64,000 bases of DNA from Phytohabitans sp037414955 (GCA_037414955.1 JBBEWH010000123.1:5075-69074); one strand, 5' to 3'; counted from the first letter of the stretch, positions 28,358-36,637 are shown. Made by a program: numbers and translations. Notes: generated from the letters alone by a model not told the origin.

Positions 28358-28997
28358 CCAGGCCGCACTCTCCTTCGAGCACCTCTGGTCGACGATCATC
28401 GCGACCCAGCCGCCGGCCGTCCGCGCTCATCTGGATCTTGAGCGCGGGCTGGCGGCGTCCGTGCTGAGCGGATACCGGGCACTGGTCGAGGTCGGCTGCG
28501 CCGACGGCAGCCTGCTGCTCCCGGTGGCCCGCCGGCTGGGCCTGGACTACCTCGGCCTCGACCTGGCCGGCGCGGCGGTCGCGACCACCCGGGCGGCCGG
28601 CGGCGCGGCGGTCCGCGCCGACGTGGTCGACCTCGGCACACTGGCGCTGCCGGCCGGGCCGCTGCTGGTGGCGTACCCCTTCAACGTGTTCGGCAACCTG
28701 CCGGAACCGCACCGGGCGCTCGCCGCCACGGCCGCCGCCGGCGCCGACGCGCTGGTGCTGACCTACCGCACGGACGCGCGCGCGGCGGCCGTGCGCGCCG
28801 AGTACTACGCGGCGTGCGGCCTGCCGGGTGCGCTGACCACCGACGAGGCCGGCGTGCACTTCGCGTCCGGCGGGTTCCGCTCCTCGGTCTACCACCAGGA
28901 GGTCCTGACCGCCTGGCTGACTTCGCACGGCTACCAGGTCACGGTGGCCCCCTACGGCACCGCCGGCCTCGCCTACCACGCCACCCTCACTCCATGA
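28347..28997 (+). CDS. class I SAM-dependent methyltransferase
   Basis: A 216-residue protein with a Rossmann methyltransferase core: motif I VEVGCADGSLLLPVARRLG near residues 48-66, the ribose-contacting YLGLDLAGAAV, and motif LPAGPLLVAYPFNVF. The substrate is unknown. ATG 28347 lies inside the end of the csaA-like gene. The stop codon TGA (28995-28997) is part of the outer arm of a palindromic repeat. Confidence 0.75.
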   Translation: MSTDQAALSFEHLWSTIIATQPPAVRAHLDLERGLAASVLSGYRALVEVGCADGSLLLPVARRLGLDYLGLDLAGAAVATTRAAGGAAVRADVVDLGTLALPAGPLLVAYPFNVFGNLPEPHRALAATAAAGADALVLTYRTDARAAAVRAEYYAACGLPGALTTDEAGVHFASGGFRSSVYHQEVLTAWLTSHGYQVTVAPYGTAGLAYHATLTP

Positions 28998-29047
28998 TCA
29001 AGGCGTCCCTCAAGTAGCTCTAACGACTACAGGGACGCCCTGATCAT
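28994..29047. repeat. class A palindromic repeat, copy 1
   Basis: 54 nt with 17-bp arms starting ATGATCAAGGCGTCC and one mismatch, loop of 20 nt. It lies between two convergent genes. The TGA inside each ATGATCA tip is the stop codon of the methyltransferase on one strand and of the YceI gene on the other. Confidence 0.9.
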
Positions 29048-29580
29048 GGGTGGCGGGTGAAGATGGCGTGGACGGTGATCGTGTTCTTCATCGACGCCAT
29101 GCCCAACCTGTTCCAGGTCAGCCCGAAGTCGGACCGGTCGATCTCGACCTCGGCGTCGAACCCCACCTCGTCGCCCGCGGCGGACACGGCGGCGGTGAAG
29201 CTGAGCGGCTGCGCGCTGCCGTGGACCTGGAGCGACCCGTACACCGTGACGCTGCCGGCGCCCGCCCGCGTGATCCGCTGCGCGGTGAACACGATGTCGG
29301 GGTGGTTGGCGCTGTCGAAGAAGTCGGCCGAGCGCAAGTGCTCGTCCCGCTTCTTGATCTTCGTGTCGAGCGACGCGGCCTTGATGGTCACCGTGCCGGT
29401 GGCCTCGCCGTCGGGGGTGAGGGTGCCGTGGCCGGACAGCTCGCCGAAGGTGCCCTTGACCGGGGCGAGGCCCCACATGCTGCGGGTGGCCAGGTGCACG
29501 GTCGAGCGCGCCGGGTCCAGGGTCCACTGGCCGGTCAGTGAGCCGTCGTCCAGCCGGGCGGCGTGCCGTGGAGTTGTCAC
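29044..29580 (-). CDS. YceI-family lipid-binding protein
   Basis: A 178-residue lipocalin-like YceI protein: WTLDPARSTVHLATRSMWG, VKGTFGELSGHGTL, KRDEHLRSADFFDSANHPDI and FGLTWNRLG are signature segments. There is no signal peptide, as is common for the actinobacterial form. It probably binds an isoprenoid or other amphiphile. The start is GTG 29580 with GGAGGAG just upstream. It is divergent from a MarR regulator, likely its controller. The stop codon is supplied by the class A repeat. Confidence 0.88.
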   Translation of the reverse strand: MTTPRHAARLDDGSLTGQWTLDPARSTVHLATRSMWGLAPVKGTFGELSGHGTLTPDGEATGTVTIKAASLDTKIKKRDEHLRSADFFDSANHPDIVFTAQRITRAGAGSVTVYGSLQVHGSAQPLSFTAAVSAAGDEVGFDAEVEIDRSDFGLTWNRLGMASMKNTITVHAIFTRHP

Positions 29581-29588
29581 GTCTCCTC

Positions 29589-29624
29589 CAACAATTTGGT
29601 TTGGCCATCCGAATTAATTTGTTG
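29589..29624. promoter_or_regulatory. possible MarR operator region
   Basis: CAACAATTT and AATTTGTTG form an imperfect inverted repeat (8 of 9) in an AT-rich island between the divergent YceI and MarR genes. Such AT-rich symmetric sites between divergent genes are usual for MarR proteins; the assignment is inferred. Confidence 0.45.
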
Positions 29625-29674
29625 TCCGAACCGTATAGACTGTGCGCGTCGGGTGTCAAGGGAGCGTGAGCACG

Positions 29675-30151
29675 ATGGCAGGGGACCGGACGCCGGTCCG
29701 GCACAACGCGCTGTGCCTGCGGCTGATGCGGCTGATCCCGCAGATCACGCGGGGCATGCGGCGCTGGCAGGACCGTGCCGCGCCGCAGACCCAGATCCCG
29801 TTGACGCCCCGGCACGTGGCCGCCCTGGAGCAGTTGCGCGAAGGGCCCCTGACGGTCGGCGCCCTCGCCGGCCGGCTCGATCTGACCCTGTCCACGGTCA
29901 GCGGTGTGCTGGCCGATCTGGACCGCGCGGGCTTCATCGTCCGCGAGGCCGACGCCGGTGACCGGCGGCGCACCATCGTCCGGATCACCGACGACAAGGC
30001 CGCGGAGGTCGGCGAGTGGTTGGACGGTGCCGCCCAGCCGCTGGCCCGGGTCCTCGACCAGCTCGCCCCGGCGGAGCGGGCCGCGTTCCTCAAGGCGATG
30101 GACCTGCTGGACACCGAGCTACGCGCCCACGAGCAAAAGCAATCTCCCTGA
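29675..30151 (+). CDS. MarR-family transcriptional regulator
   Basis: About 158 residues. The winged helix-turn-helix is plain: LTPRHVAALEQL, TVGALAGRLDLTLSTVSGVLADLDRAGFIVR, then wing residues DRRRTIVRITDD. Flanking helices form the dimer domain. It probably represses the divergent yceI gene. ATG 29675 is preferred for spacing from GGGAG; GTG 29666 is an alternative. The stop TGA at 30149-30151 is the first codon of another palindromic repeat. Confidence 0.85.
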   Translation: MAGDRTPVRHNALCLRLMRLIPQITRGMRRWQDRAAPQTQIPLTPRHVAALEQLREGPLTVGALAGRLDLTLSTVSGVLADLDRAGFIVREADAGDRRRTIVRITDDKAAEVGEWLDGAAQPLARVLDQLAPAERAAFLKAMDLLDTELRAHEQKQSP

Positions 30152-30193
30152 TCATGAAAGGTCCGTCGGAATGCCGACACTTTCCCATGATCA
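30149..30193. repeat. class A-like palindrome, diverged
   Basis: TGATCATG at the left and CATGATCA at the right enclose a GTCGG-AATG-CCGAC stem. The tips match the class A repeats, but the inner arm sequence differs. The left tip supplies the MarR stop codon. The next 160 bases to 30361 hold no supported gene. Confidence 0.55.
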
Positions 30194-30361
30194 AGGCATT
30201 CTTCATGGTGCGAATTGGTACACCGACATGAAACGTATTCGCGGTGCCGTAGCCCCTACTTGACGGCAAGAAGGTCGTACTCCATTATTTCGTCGCGACG
30301 GCGGCCGGGTCCTGGTCAATGATCTCCGGCCGCATTTCGGCATTGGCGAAAGGACCCCCCT

Positions 30362-31699
30362 TTGCGCTGTAGAGAATGCGGAGCCGCACTGGCCACCGCT
30401 ACGGAGCCGTGCGCGGCCTGCGACGTGACCGCGTCGCCGGTCCTGCTCACGAGGCCCGCCGCACCGGCCGTCGCGATGGCTGGCCTCCCGGCCGCGCCGT
30501 CCGAGGTGGTCGGCGCGCTCCCGCCATCCCCGCCGCCGGCCGTGCCGCCGCCGGTCCGCGCACCTGCCCCGGCCCGCCCCGGTCTGTTCTCGCACCGGCC
30601 GGCGGGCTACTCGTCGACGGGCTGGTGGCTGATCGCCGGCATGGGGCGCGACTGGCGGGCGACGGTGGCCGCGCTGGTCGGTGGCTGGTTCGGCCTCCCG
30701 GTCGCCATCGCGCTGGGCATCGTGCTCGCCGTGGTCGGTGGCGTCATCGGCCTGGTCGGCGGGGCGGTCGTGGCCGGCGACGTACTGGAGGACGTGCCGA
30801 TCATCGGCGAGGTGATGGCGGAGTTCGCGACCTTGGGCGGCGGCGGGCTCGCCGCGCTCGCCGGCATCGTCCTCGGCCTCCTGGGCGGGTTGGCGGGTGG
30901 CCTGGCCCTGCCCTGGCTGTCGAACTACGCCGAAGACCCGGTGGTCACCGTGCTCGTGGTGCTGCTCAACGTGGTGACCGGCCTCGTCGTCGGCGCCCTC
31001 TACACGCTCTACGGCGTCGCGTTCGAGTCCTGGCGACTGCGGCTCGCCGGCGCGCGGCGGATGAGCCGCCGCGAGGAGGAGTTCCTGCTGCCGATCCTCC
31101 GGGAGTGCGGCCTGCGGTTGGGGCTGCCCAATCTTCCCCGGCTCCTGATCGACGACGGCCGCGTGCCGAACGCGTTCGCACACACCCGGCACATCGTCGT
31201 GCAGCGCGGGCTGCTGATGGAGTTCGACCATGATCCGGTGCCCATCGCCGGGGTGCTCAGCCACGAGCTGGTCCACTGGCGCAACGCGGACGCCGTCGCC
31301 GGGCTGTTCGTCCGCGGGGTGGCGCTGCCGCTCTATCTCGCGCACAGTGCCGCGACGCTCGTCCTGCGGATCTTCGACAACACCGTCGTGCGGTTCCTCG
31401 CGCTCGCCGTGGCCTGGCCGGTGCTCGCGTCCGTGCGGTACTTCGTCGTCCCGCTGCAGTCGGCGCAGGCCCGGCAGGCCGAGTACCGCGCGGACCAGGG
31501 CGCCGTGCTCACCGGCCACCGGGACGGGCTGCGCCTCGTGCTCGGGCGCCTCCAGCGTGGCTTCGACGGCAACCGCAACGGGTGGGACCAGGCGATCTGC
31601 GCCGCGCACCCGCCCACCGAACTGCGGCTGGAGGAGCTCGAACGCGAGGGCGAGGACTATCCGTTGACCGCCAGACCGCTGGCAGCCAAGGGCAGGTGA
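30362..31699 (+). CDS. M48 metalloprotease with N-terminal zinc ribbon
   Basis: About 445 residues from TTG 30362. The N-terminus has CREC and CAAC pairs forming a zinc ribbon, then a Pro-rich linker, several membrane segments (about residues 100-220), and a cytoplasmic or periplasmic peptidase domain with HELVHW as the zinc motif near residue 302 and a later Glu in EYRADQ. This is the HtpX/Ste24 type. It probably cleaves membrane proteins. The TTG start is weakly supported. First of three genes whose products all combine zinc ribbons or membrane segments; the next gene starts 7 bp later. Confidence 0.75.
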   Translation: MRCRECGAALATATEPCAACDVTASPVLLTRPAAPAVAMAGLPAAPSEVVGALPPSPPPAVPPPVRAPAPARPGLFSHRPAGYSSTGWWLIAGMGRDWRATVAALVGGWFGLPVAIALGIVLAVVGGVIGLVGGAVVAGDVLEDVPIIGEVMAEFATLGGGGLAALAGIVLGLLGGLAGGLALPWLSNYAEDPVVTVLVVLLNVVTGLVVGALYTLYGVAFESWRLRLAGARRMSRREEEFLLPILRECGLRLGLPNLPRLLIDDGRVPNAFAHTRHIVVQRGLLMEFDHDPVPIAGVLSHELVHWRNADAVAGLFVRGVALPLYLAHSAATLVLRIFDNTVVRFLALAVAWPVLASVRYFVVPLQSAQARQAEYRADQGAVLTGHRDGLRLVLGRLQRGFDGNRNGWDQAICAAHPPTELRLEELEREGEDYPLTARPLAAKGR

Positions 31700-31706
31700 G
31701 GGATCG

Positions 31707-32834
31707 ATGCAGACCGAGACCCTGGTGGGGTGCCCGCGGTGCCGGGCCGCCGTCTCGCCCACCGCGGGCTACTGCCGCACCTGCGGCCACGCCCTTCCGG
31801 GTACCCAACCGGAGATCACCACGACGGACCCCAAGGCGCGCGCGGCGCTGCTGCCCACGCGGCCGTCCCCGACGGCGCTGATCTCGCTGCTCGCCGTCGT
31901 GTTCGGGATCCTCGCGCTCACGACGCCGATTCTCGTGGTGCGGTGGGCGTTCTTCGGGCCCGACGACACGGTTCGTGGCTACTTCGCGGCGCTGGCCGAG
32001 CGCGACGCGGACGCCGCGTGGGAGCGCGTGCACGCCATGAGCGTCGACCGGGCCAGCCAACCGGCCCTGGCCGGCGGGGCGCTCCGGCACGCCGACTACA
32101 CCCCGCCGAGCGGGTTCGAGCTGCGCGAGGTGCGGACCGACGGCGACCGGGCGACCGCGCAGGTGCACTACGAGATCGCCGGCACCCCCTACGACGAGAT
32201 TCTCACGCTCCGCCGGCTGGGCGGCCCGGACCACACCCTGCGGCGTTGGCACATCGACAACGGGGTCCGGGAGTTGCCGGTCGCGGTCGACGGCGGGCCG
32301 GGGATGAGAGCGGTGGACGGCGGGTCGGCGGTGACCGTGGTCGGCGTTCCGGTGCTGCTCGGACGGGAGACCGTGCTCGCCGCCTTCCCCGGCGCGTACA
32401 CGGTGCGGCTGCCCGACGACCCGCTGGTCGAGGCGGAGCCGGTCACCGTGAACACCGGCGGGCAGGAGGGCGGTCTGCTCACGCCGCGGCTGCGCGACAG
32501 CGCCCGCCAGCAGATCGAACAGCAGGTCAAGACGTATCTCGAGCGGTGCGCCCAGCAGCGCGAGGTGGCGCCCGACGGCTGCCCGTTCCGGTACAGCAGC
32601 TACTACGGCGACGTGGTGTCGATCTCCTGGAAGATCACGCGTCTCCCCACGCTGAGCTACGCGGTCCTCCCGGGGCAGCAGGTGGAGGTCGAGACGAGCC
32701 AACCCGGGGTGGCGACGGCGACCGGGCGCACGACCAGCACGTTCTCGCCCACGTTCAGCGAAGCCGTGGACCTCTCGGTGCGGGGTGTCGCGGCCGTCGG
32801 CGGCAGCGGCGTGACGTTCATGGCGACGTCGTGA
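31707..32834 (+). CDS. zinc-ribbon, single-TM hypothetical protein
   Basis: A 375-residue protein. The N-terminal zinc ribbon is CPRC...CRTCG (residues about 9-28), one membrane helix follows near residue 60 (ALISLLAVVFGILALTTPIL), then an extracytoplasmic part. The latter begins with a DUF4878-like fold (VRGYFAALAERDADAAWERV) and continues into a beta-rich C-terminus. No enzyme motif is visible. It lies between the M48 protease and a 4-TM protein and overlaps the latter by GTGA, so it is probably a partner in the same membrane process. Confidence 0.65.
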   Translation: MQTETLVGCPRCRAAVSPTAGYCRTCGHALPGTQPEITTTDPKARAALLPTRPSPTALISLLAVVFGILALTTPILVVRWAFFGPDDTVRGYFAALAERDADAAWERVHAMSVDRASQPALAGGALRHADYTPPSGFELREVRTDGDRATAQVHYEIAGTPYDEILTLRRLGGPDHTLRRWHIDNGVRELPVAVDGGPGMRAVDGGSAVTVVGVPVLLGRETVLAAFPGAYTVRLPDDPLVEAEPVTVNTGGQEGGLLTPRLRDSARQQIEQQVKTYLERCAQQREVAPDGCPFRYSSYYGDVVSISWKITRLPTLSYAVLPGQQVEVETSQPGVATATGRTTSTFSPTFSEAVDLSVRGVAAVGGSGVTFMATS

Positions 32835-33562
32835 GCGGTGGGGCGGCCGGGCATCCCGCGCCGGAGGCCGGCCCCGGCCCCGCCTCCGGCCCCGCCTCCG
32901 GTCCGGGGCCCGCGCCGGAGGCGAGCGGCGCGCGGCCCGGCGGCCGGTCGTCCGGATGGCCGCCGCCACCTGAGCCGTACAGCGCGTTCGCGACCGTCGA
33001 GGGCCTCGGCGGCGTCGCGGCGCCGCTGCTCGCCGGCTTCGCGGTCACCCTGATCGCCCTCGTCGCGCAGATCGCGCCGGCGCTGCGGCACCCGGACGCG
33101 GCGCTGCTCCTGTTCGCCGCGTCGGCGGTGCTGTTCCTGCAGGTGGTCCAGCTCAACGCGCGGGCCCGGGGATACGCGGTGACGCCCGGCCAGGTGCGCG
33201 AGTGGTACCCGGACGCGGACGATCCGGAGCGGCACCGGGTGCTCGCGTGGGAGTTGCGGCACCACCGCGACTGCTGGGCGTACCTCGTGCGGCGCACCCG
33301 GCTGCGCTACAACGTCGCGATCCTGGCGCTGGCGGTAGGGCTCATGGTCATGCTGATCCCCACCGGTGGGCTCGGCCTGGCGCGCGCCGCGGCGATCGCG
33401 GTGCTGGGCCTGTTCACGCTGGTCGAGATCCTGGAACTGGTCGACCAGGCGCTGCACGGCCGACCCGGCGGGCGGATCGTGTCGACCCTGGGCCGCTTCG
33501 CGCGCGCGGTCGCCCCCTCGGATCCACCAGTGCCGCGGCCACCGTTTCCGGACGCCGATTGA
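32831..33562 (+). CDS. hypothetical membrane protein, Pro/Ala-rich N-terminus
   Basis: About 243 residues from GTG 32831, four bases inside the previous gene. A disordered Pro/Gly/Ala N-terminus of about 45 residues is followed by two pairs of hydrophobic segments (PLLAGFAVTLIALVAQI, LLFAASAVLFLQVVQ; NVAILALAVGLMVMLIP, AIAVLGLFTLVEILELV) with a charged cytoplasmic loop between them. Family unknown. Last gene of the M48 operon; its final 20 bases are duplicated in tandem. Confidence 0.65.
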   Translation: MSGGAAGHPAPEAGPGPASGPASGPGPAPEASGARPGGRSSGWPPPPEPYSAFATVEGLGGVAAPLLAGFAVTLIALVAQIAPALRHPDAALLLFAASAVLFLQVVQLNARARGYAVTPGQVREWYPDADDPERHRVLAWELRHHRDCWAYLVRRTRLRYNVAILALAVGLMVMLIPTGGLGLARAAAIAVLGLFTLVEILELVDQALHGRPGGRIVSTLGRFARAVAPSDPPVPRPPFPDAD

Positions 33563-33582
33563 CGTTTCCGGACGCCGATTGA
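33543..33582 (+). repeat. 20-bp tandem duplication at a gene end
   Basis: CGTTTCCGGACGCCGATTGA occurs twice back to back (33543-33562 and 33563-33582). The first copy ends with the stop codon of the upstream gene, so the second repeats its last codons out of use. A recent slippage event. Confidence 0.85.
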
Positions 33583-33583
33583 T

Positions 33584-33748
33584 TCAGCGATCGTCCGGCT
33601 GCTCTTCGTCGCCGCGCCAGATTCCGGTGCGGTCGCACGATTTCATATGCGGCGCCTCGATCGGCACATAACAGGTGGGGCAGCGCTCGCTGTCGCTGTC
33701 GGCGTAATTCCCGTACGCGTCACTGCCACGACGCTCGAACCAATCCAC
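33584..33748 (-). CDS. small zinc-ribbon protein (54 aa)
   Basis: A short minus-strand frame from GTG 33748 encodes VDWFERRGSDAYGNYADSD, then CPTCYVPIEA and HMKSCDRTGIW, ending in an acidic tail. The CxxC pair with a later His and Cys looks like a small zinc-binding fold. Codon usage matches genuine genes of the window. No strong ribosome site is seen, so the exact start is uncertain. It is convergent with the M48 operon. Function unknown. Confidence 0.55.
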   Translation of the reverse strand: MDWFERRGSDAYGNYADSDSERCPTCYVPIEAPHMKSCDRTGIWRGDEEQPDDR

Positions 33749-33772
33749 CCGCAGAGCATAATGGCGCTCGTC

Positions 33773-33826
33773 ATGATCAGGGCGTCCTTCATGTCTTTCT
33801 TACTCCTTGAGGGACGCCCTGATCAT
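33773..33826. repeat. class A palindromic repeat, copy 2
   Basis: 54 nt with perfect 15-bp arms (ATGATCAGGGCGTCC and complement). The minus-strand gene to its right reads into it and stops within the loop, so the repeat encodes the last 12-15 residues of that protein. Confidence 0.9.
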
Positions 33827-35006
33827 GGGGGCCGATGACGATGGCGCGGACGGCCAGATACGCGGCGCGGACGGCCAGCGTGCGCTCGACCTCGTCGATG
33901 ATCGGGGCGAAGAACTGCCGCCGGTGGTCGGCGTCGCTCATCGAGGTGACCGCGAAGTACATGCTCCCGAAGCCGGCGAAGAGCGTGGCGTTGCGCAGCA
34001 GCGCGACCGGCACGGCCGGCAGCAGGGCCGAGCGCACCGGCGGGCCGCCGATCCACTGCTCGGCCGTCTCCGGCGTGACCACCAGCACGCCGAGCAGGAG
34101 GAAGAACGTGAACAGGGCCGCGCCGACCACGGCCGCCTGCACCAGCTGCCGGGTGGCGAGCATGAGCAGCAGGTTCCGCTCCTGGCGCCCGGTCAGCGGC
34201 ACCGCGGGCAGCGGGCCGTCGGGCGCGAGGTCCGCCGCCGGTATCTCGGCCAGGGGCGTGTCCTGGCACGCCGCGGCCAGCCGCGGCGGGCTGAGGTCGT
34301 GCTCGACGCGGCCGATCTCGTCACGCAGGCGGGCGGCCGCGGCGAGTACCGTCACGGCGGCGAACAGCCCGACCACCAGCGTGAGCCGCCACCAGCCGAG
34401 CCGGTTCATGGCCTGCCACAACTCGCCGGTGAAGAACAGGAACAGCGTGACGAACAGCAGCGCCGGCAGGCCGCGGCCCAGCAGGTGCACGCTGTTGCGC
34501 AGGTCGTAGACCGCGTGGCGGACCGCCCGGCGCAGCAGGGCGCCCAGGCCGTACGTGGTCGCCAGCAGCGTGGCGACGAACGCGCCCGCGAAGAAGACCA
34601 CGAACCCCAGGGAGCCGAGCACCCGGCCGCCGGGTGGGGTGACGGCGCCGTCGACGGCCAGCTGCAGCTGGGGTACGGCGACCGGCATCGCGGCGTAGCC
34701 GGCGAGGATCGCGATCGTGGTGGCCCGGGAGAAGCGGGGCAGCCGCCGCACGACCGCGGTGACCGCCGCCCGCACCACCAGCGTCACCGCGATCACCACG
34801 CCGAGCACGATCCAGCGCGCCGAGCCGGCGGTGCGCAGCGGGACCAGCCAGGCGAGGCTGGCCAGCGTCACGAACGCCAGCGACGGCAACATCCGGGGGA
34901 GCACGTGCCGGACGAAGCCGTACCCCTCGATCATGGACGGCACGCCGTGCCGGATGAACCAGCGTTCCGTCTGGCGCACCAGCGCGCGCGATGCGGCGAG
35001 CCCCAT
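33789..35006 (-). CDS. multi-pass membrane protein, hypothetical
   Basis: About 405 residues with at least eight hydrophobic segments, in two blocks separated by a soluble part (about residues 235-290). An N-terminal amphipathic segment comes first (MGLAASRALVRQTERWF). I do not recognise the family. ATG 35006 is used because the upstream in-frame sequence is repeat DNA. The C-terminal residues GPHDQGVPQGVRKT are encoded by the class A palindrome, so the original stop was probably lost or displaced when the repeat arrived. It is divergent from the hydrolase gene. Confidence 0.65.
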   Translation of the reverse strand: MGLAASRALVRQTERWFIRHGVPSMIEGYGFVRHVLPRMLPSLAFVTLASLAWLVPLRTAGSARWIVLGVVIAVTLVVRAAVTAVVRRLPRFSRATTIAILAGYAAMPVAVPQLQLAVDGAVTPPGGRVLGSLGFVVFFAGAFVATLLATTYGLGALLRRAVRHAVYDLRNSVHLLGRGLPALLFVTLFLFFTGELWQAMNRLGWWRLTLVVGLFAAVTVLAAAARLRDEIGRVEHDLSPPRLAAACQDTPLAEIPAADLAPDGPLPAVPLTGRQERNLLLMLATRQLVQAAVVGAALFTFFLLLGVLVVTPETAEQWIGGPPVRSALLPAVPVALLRNATLFAGFGSMYFAVTSMSDADHRRQFFAPIIDEVERTLAVRAAYLAVRAIVIGPHDQGVPQGVRKT

Positions 35007-35019
35007 GCCGCCCCCTTCC

Positions 35020-35073
35020 ACGATCAAGGCGTCCCGGTCGTCGTTCAACGACGACGGGGACGCCCTGATCATG
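35020..35073. repeat. class A palindromic repeat, copy 3
   Basis: CGATCAAGGCGTCCC at the left and GGGGACGCCCTGATCATG at the right, with inner complementary GTCGTCGTT/ACGACGAC, so nearly the whole element pairs. This copy lies between two divergent gene starts, which argues against a simple terminator role for the family. Confidence 0.85.
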
Positions 35074-35102
35074 CACCAGCCGGGATGGCAGACTCGGCTC
35101 GC

Positions 35103-35951
35103 ATGCGGCGCTTTCGGTCCTGGGACGGCACGGAATTGGCGTACCGGACTGTCGGCTCGGGGCCGCCCCTGCTGTGCGTGCCCGGCGGCCCGGGACAGGC
35201 CGTGGAGTATCTGGGTGAGCTGGGCGGTCTCAGCGCGCACCGGACGCTGGTCCTTCTCGACAACCGCGGCACCGGCGGGTCGCGGGCCCCGGCGGATCCC
35301 GCCACCTACCGGGTCGACCGGCTGGTCCAGGACGTCGAGGCGCTGCGCGACCACCTCGGGCTGGATCGGATGGACCTGTTCGGGCACTCGGCCAGCGGCG
35401 GGATCTGCCTGCTGTACGCGGCCGAGCACCCGGACCGGCTCGACCACCTCGTGCTGGTCGATCCGTCCCTGCGGGTGGTCGGCATCCCGTCCGACCTGGG
35501 TGTCGACGAGGTACTGGCCGGACGGGCACACGAGCCGTGGTACGCCGACGCGGTCGCCGCCCTGCACGCCGAGGCCCGTACCCCGCAGGAACTGGAGCGG
35601 TACCGGTGGCTGTCGGCGCCGCTGCTGTACGGGCGGTGGGACGCCGCGGCCCAGGCGCAGGCGGCCGCCGAGCCGGCGCAGTTCGCCAGGCCGGCGACGG
35701 ACGGGTTCTACGCCGGCTTCGCACCGGACCCGGCGCTGCCGGCGCGGCTCGCCGGGCTGGCGGTGCCGGTGCTGCTGGTAGTCGGCGAGCACGACATCTG
35801 GCCGACCCGCGCGGCCGTCCGCGAGCTGGCCGCCCTGCTGGGCAACGCCGACCTGGCGGTGCTGCCGCACGCCGGCCACTTCCCCTGGGTCGACACCCCG
35901 CACGCGTTCACGGCGACCGTCCGGGACTTCCTCGGGCGAGCCGCCCCATGA
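35103..35951 (+). CDS. alpha/beta hydrolase, proline iminopeptidase-like
   Basis: About 282 residues. Motifs: oxyanion CVPGGPGQAVEYL, LDNRGTGGS, nucleophile elbow GHSASGG (Ser near residue 95), acid in GEHDIWP and His in LPHAGHFPWVD. The HGGPG-like loop and the RGTG motif place it near proline iminopeptidases and related esterases. An in-frame ATG at 35085 is an alternative start. The TGA stop at 35949-35951 lies in the tip of a class A repeat. Confidence 0.82.
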   Translation: MRRFRSWDGTELAYRTVGSGPPLLCVPGGPGQAVEYLGELGGLSAHRTLVLLDNRGTGGSRAPADPATYRVDRLVQDVEALRDHLGLDRMDLFGHSASGGICLLYAAEHPDRLDHLVLVDPSLRVVGIPSDLGVDEVLAGRAHEPWYADAVAALHAEARTPQELERYRWLSAPLLYGRWDAAAQAQAAAEPAQFARPATDGFYAGFAPDPALPARLAGLAVPVLLVVGEHDIWPTRAAVRELAALLGNADLAVLPHAGHFPWVDTPHAFTATVRDFLGRAAP

Positions 35952-36001
35952 TCAAGGCGTCCCTCACGTCGTTCTAACGACTTGAGGGACGCCTTGATCA
36001 T
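35948..36001. repeat. class A palindromic repeat, copy 4
   Basis: 54 nt between convergent genes, perfect arms ATGATCAAGGCGTCCCTCA and complement. It supplies the hydrolase stop codon; the TetR gene stops 8 bp beyond its other end. Confidence 0.92.
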
Positions 36002-36008
36002 GGGGCGG

Positions 36009-36596
36009 TTACCGGGTGACGCCGGCGATGGCGGCGGTCACCACCCGCCGCACCTCCGCGGCCTCCGGTGGGTCACCGTCGCGTCCGGCGAAGAGCAGGT
36101 GTCCGGTACCGATCAGCATGGCGCCGAGCGTGTCGACGTCGGCGTCCGCCGCGATCCGGCCAAGGTCGCGCTCCGCGGCGAGATAGCCGGCGATCATGGT
36201 CGCGGCCTCCGTGAGCACCGGTACGCCGGCCGGCAGGTCCTGGCGCAGCCGGGCGCGCAGGCCGTCCCGGGCGGCGATGAGCCCGACGACGGCCAGCGCG
36301 ACCGACTCGAACAGGGCGGTGAGCGCGCCGGTGAGATTGCCGGCGACGGTGCCGGTGCCGGCGGCCTCACGGAGGGCGGCGGCCCGCGCGTCCATCCGGT
36401 TGACGCGGTCGAGGACCAGCTCGGCGAGGAACGCGTCGAACTCGGCGAAGTGCCGGTGCAGGACGCCCTTGGCGACGCCGGCCTCGGCGGTGACCGCGCG
36501 GCTGGTCAGCGCGTGCGGGCCGTCCCGGACCAGGACGCGCTCCGCCGCGTCGAACAGCTGCGCGCGGACGTCGCGCAGCGCCACCCCGGTCGGCAT
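36009..36596 (-). CDS. TetR-family transcriptional regulator
   Basis: About 195 residues. The N-terminal TetR DNA-binding domain has AAERVLVRDGPHALTSRAVTAEAG then VAKGVLHRHFAEFDAFLAEL, followed by a helical ligand domain. The start is ATG 36596; an upstream in-frame GTG lies inside the operator region and is less likely. It is divergent from a methyltransferase gene and two palindromes lie between them, so it most likely represses both. Confidence 0.85.
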   Translation of the reverse strand: MPTGVALRDVRAQLFDAAERVLVRDGPHALTSRAVTAEAGVAKGVLHRHFAEFDAFLAELVLDRVNRMDARAAALREAAGTGTVAGNLTGALTALFESVALAVVGLIAARDGLRARLRQDLPAGVPVLTEAATMIAGYLAAERDLGRIAADADVDTLGAMLIGTGHLLFAGRDGDPPEAAEVRRVVTAAIAGVTR

Positions 36597-36617
36597 GCCA
36601 CGGATCCTCTCGTCGAC

Positions 36618-36637
36618 AAGTGGGCACGTGCCCACTT
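36618..36637. promoter_or_regulatory. TetR operator 1
   Basis: AAGTGGGCACGTGCCCACTT, a perfect 20-bp palindrome 22 bp upstream of the TetR start codon. The half-site AGTGGGC is shared with the next palindrome. Confidence 0.75.

Noticed and set aside
28994..29047. Class A repeats as plain rho-independent terminators
   Set aside because: No T-tract follows, and copies also lie between divergent starts and directly before tandem starts, so termination cannot be the whole explanation.
30340..30370. AAAGGACCCCCCTTT near the M48 start as a third class D palindrome
   Set aside because: Only the short inner part matches; the characteristic AAGCGATA loop and long arms are missing.
33807..35102. Upstream extension of the hydrolase frame across the opposite-strand membrane protein
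   Set aside because: The extension is antisense to a membrane protein and Arg/His/Gly-rich; the hydrolase fold starts at 35103 (or 35085).
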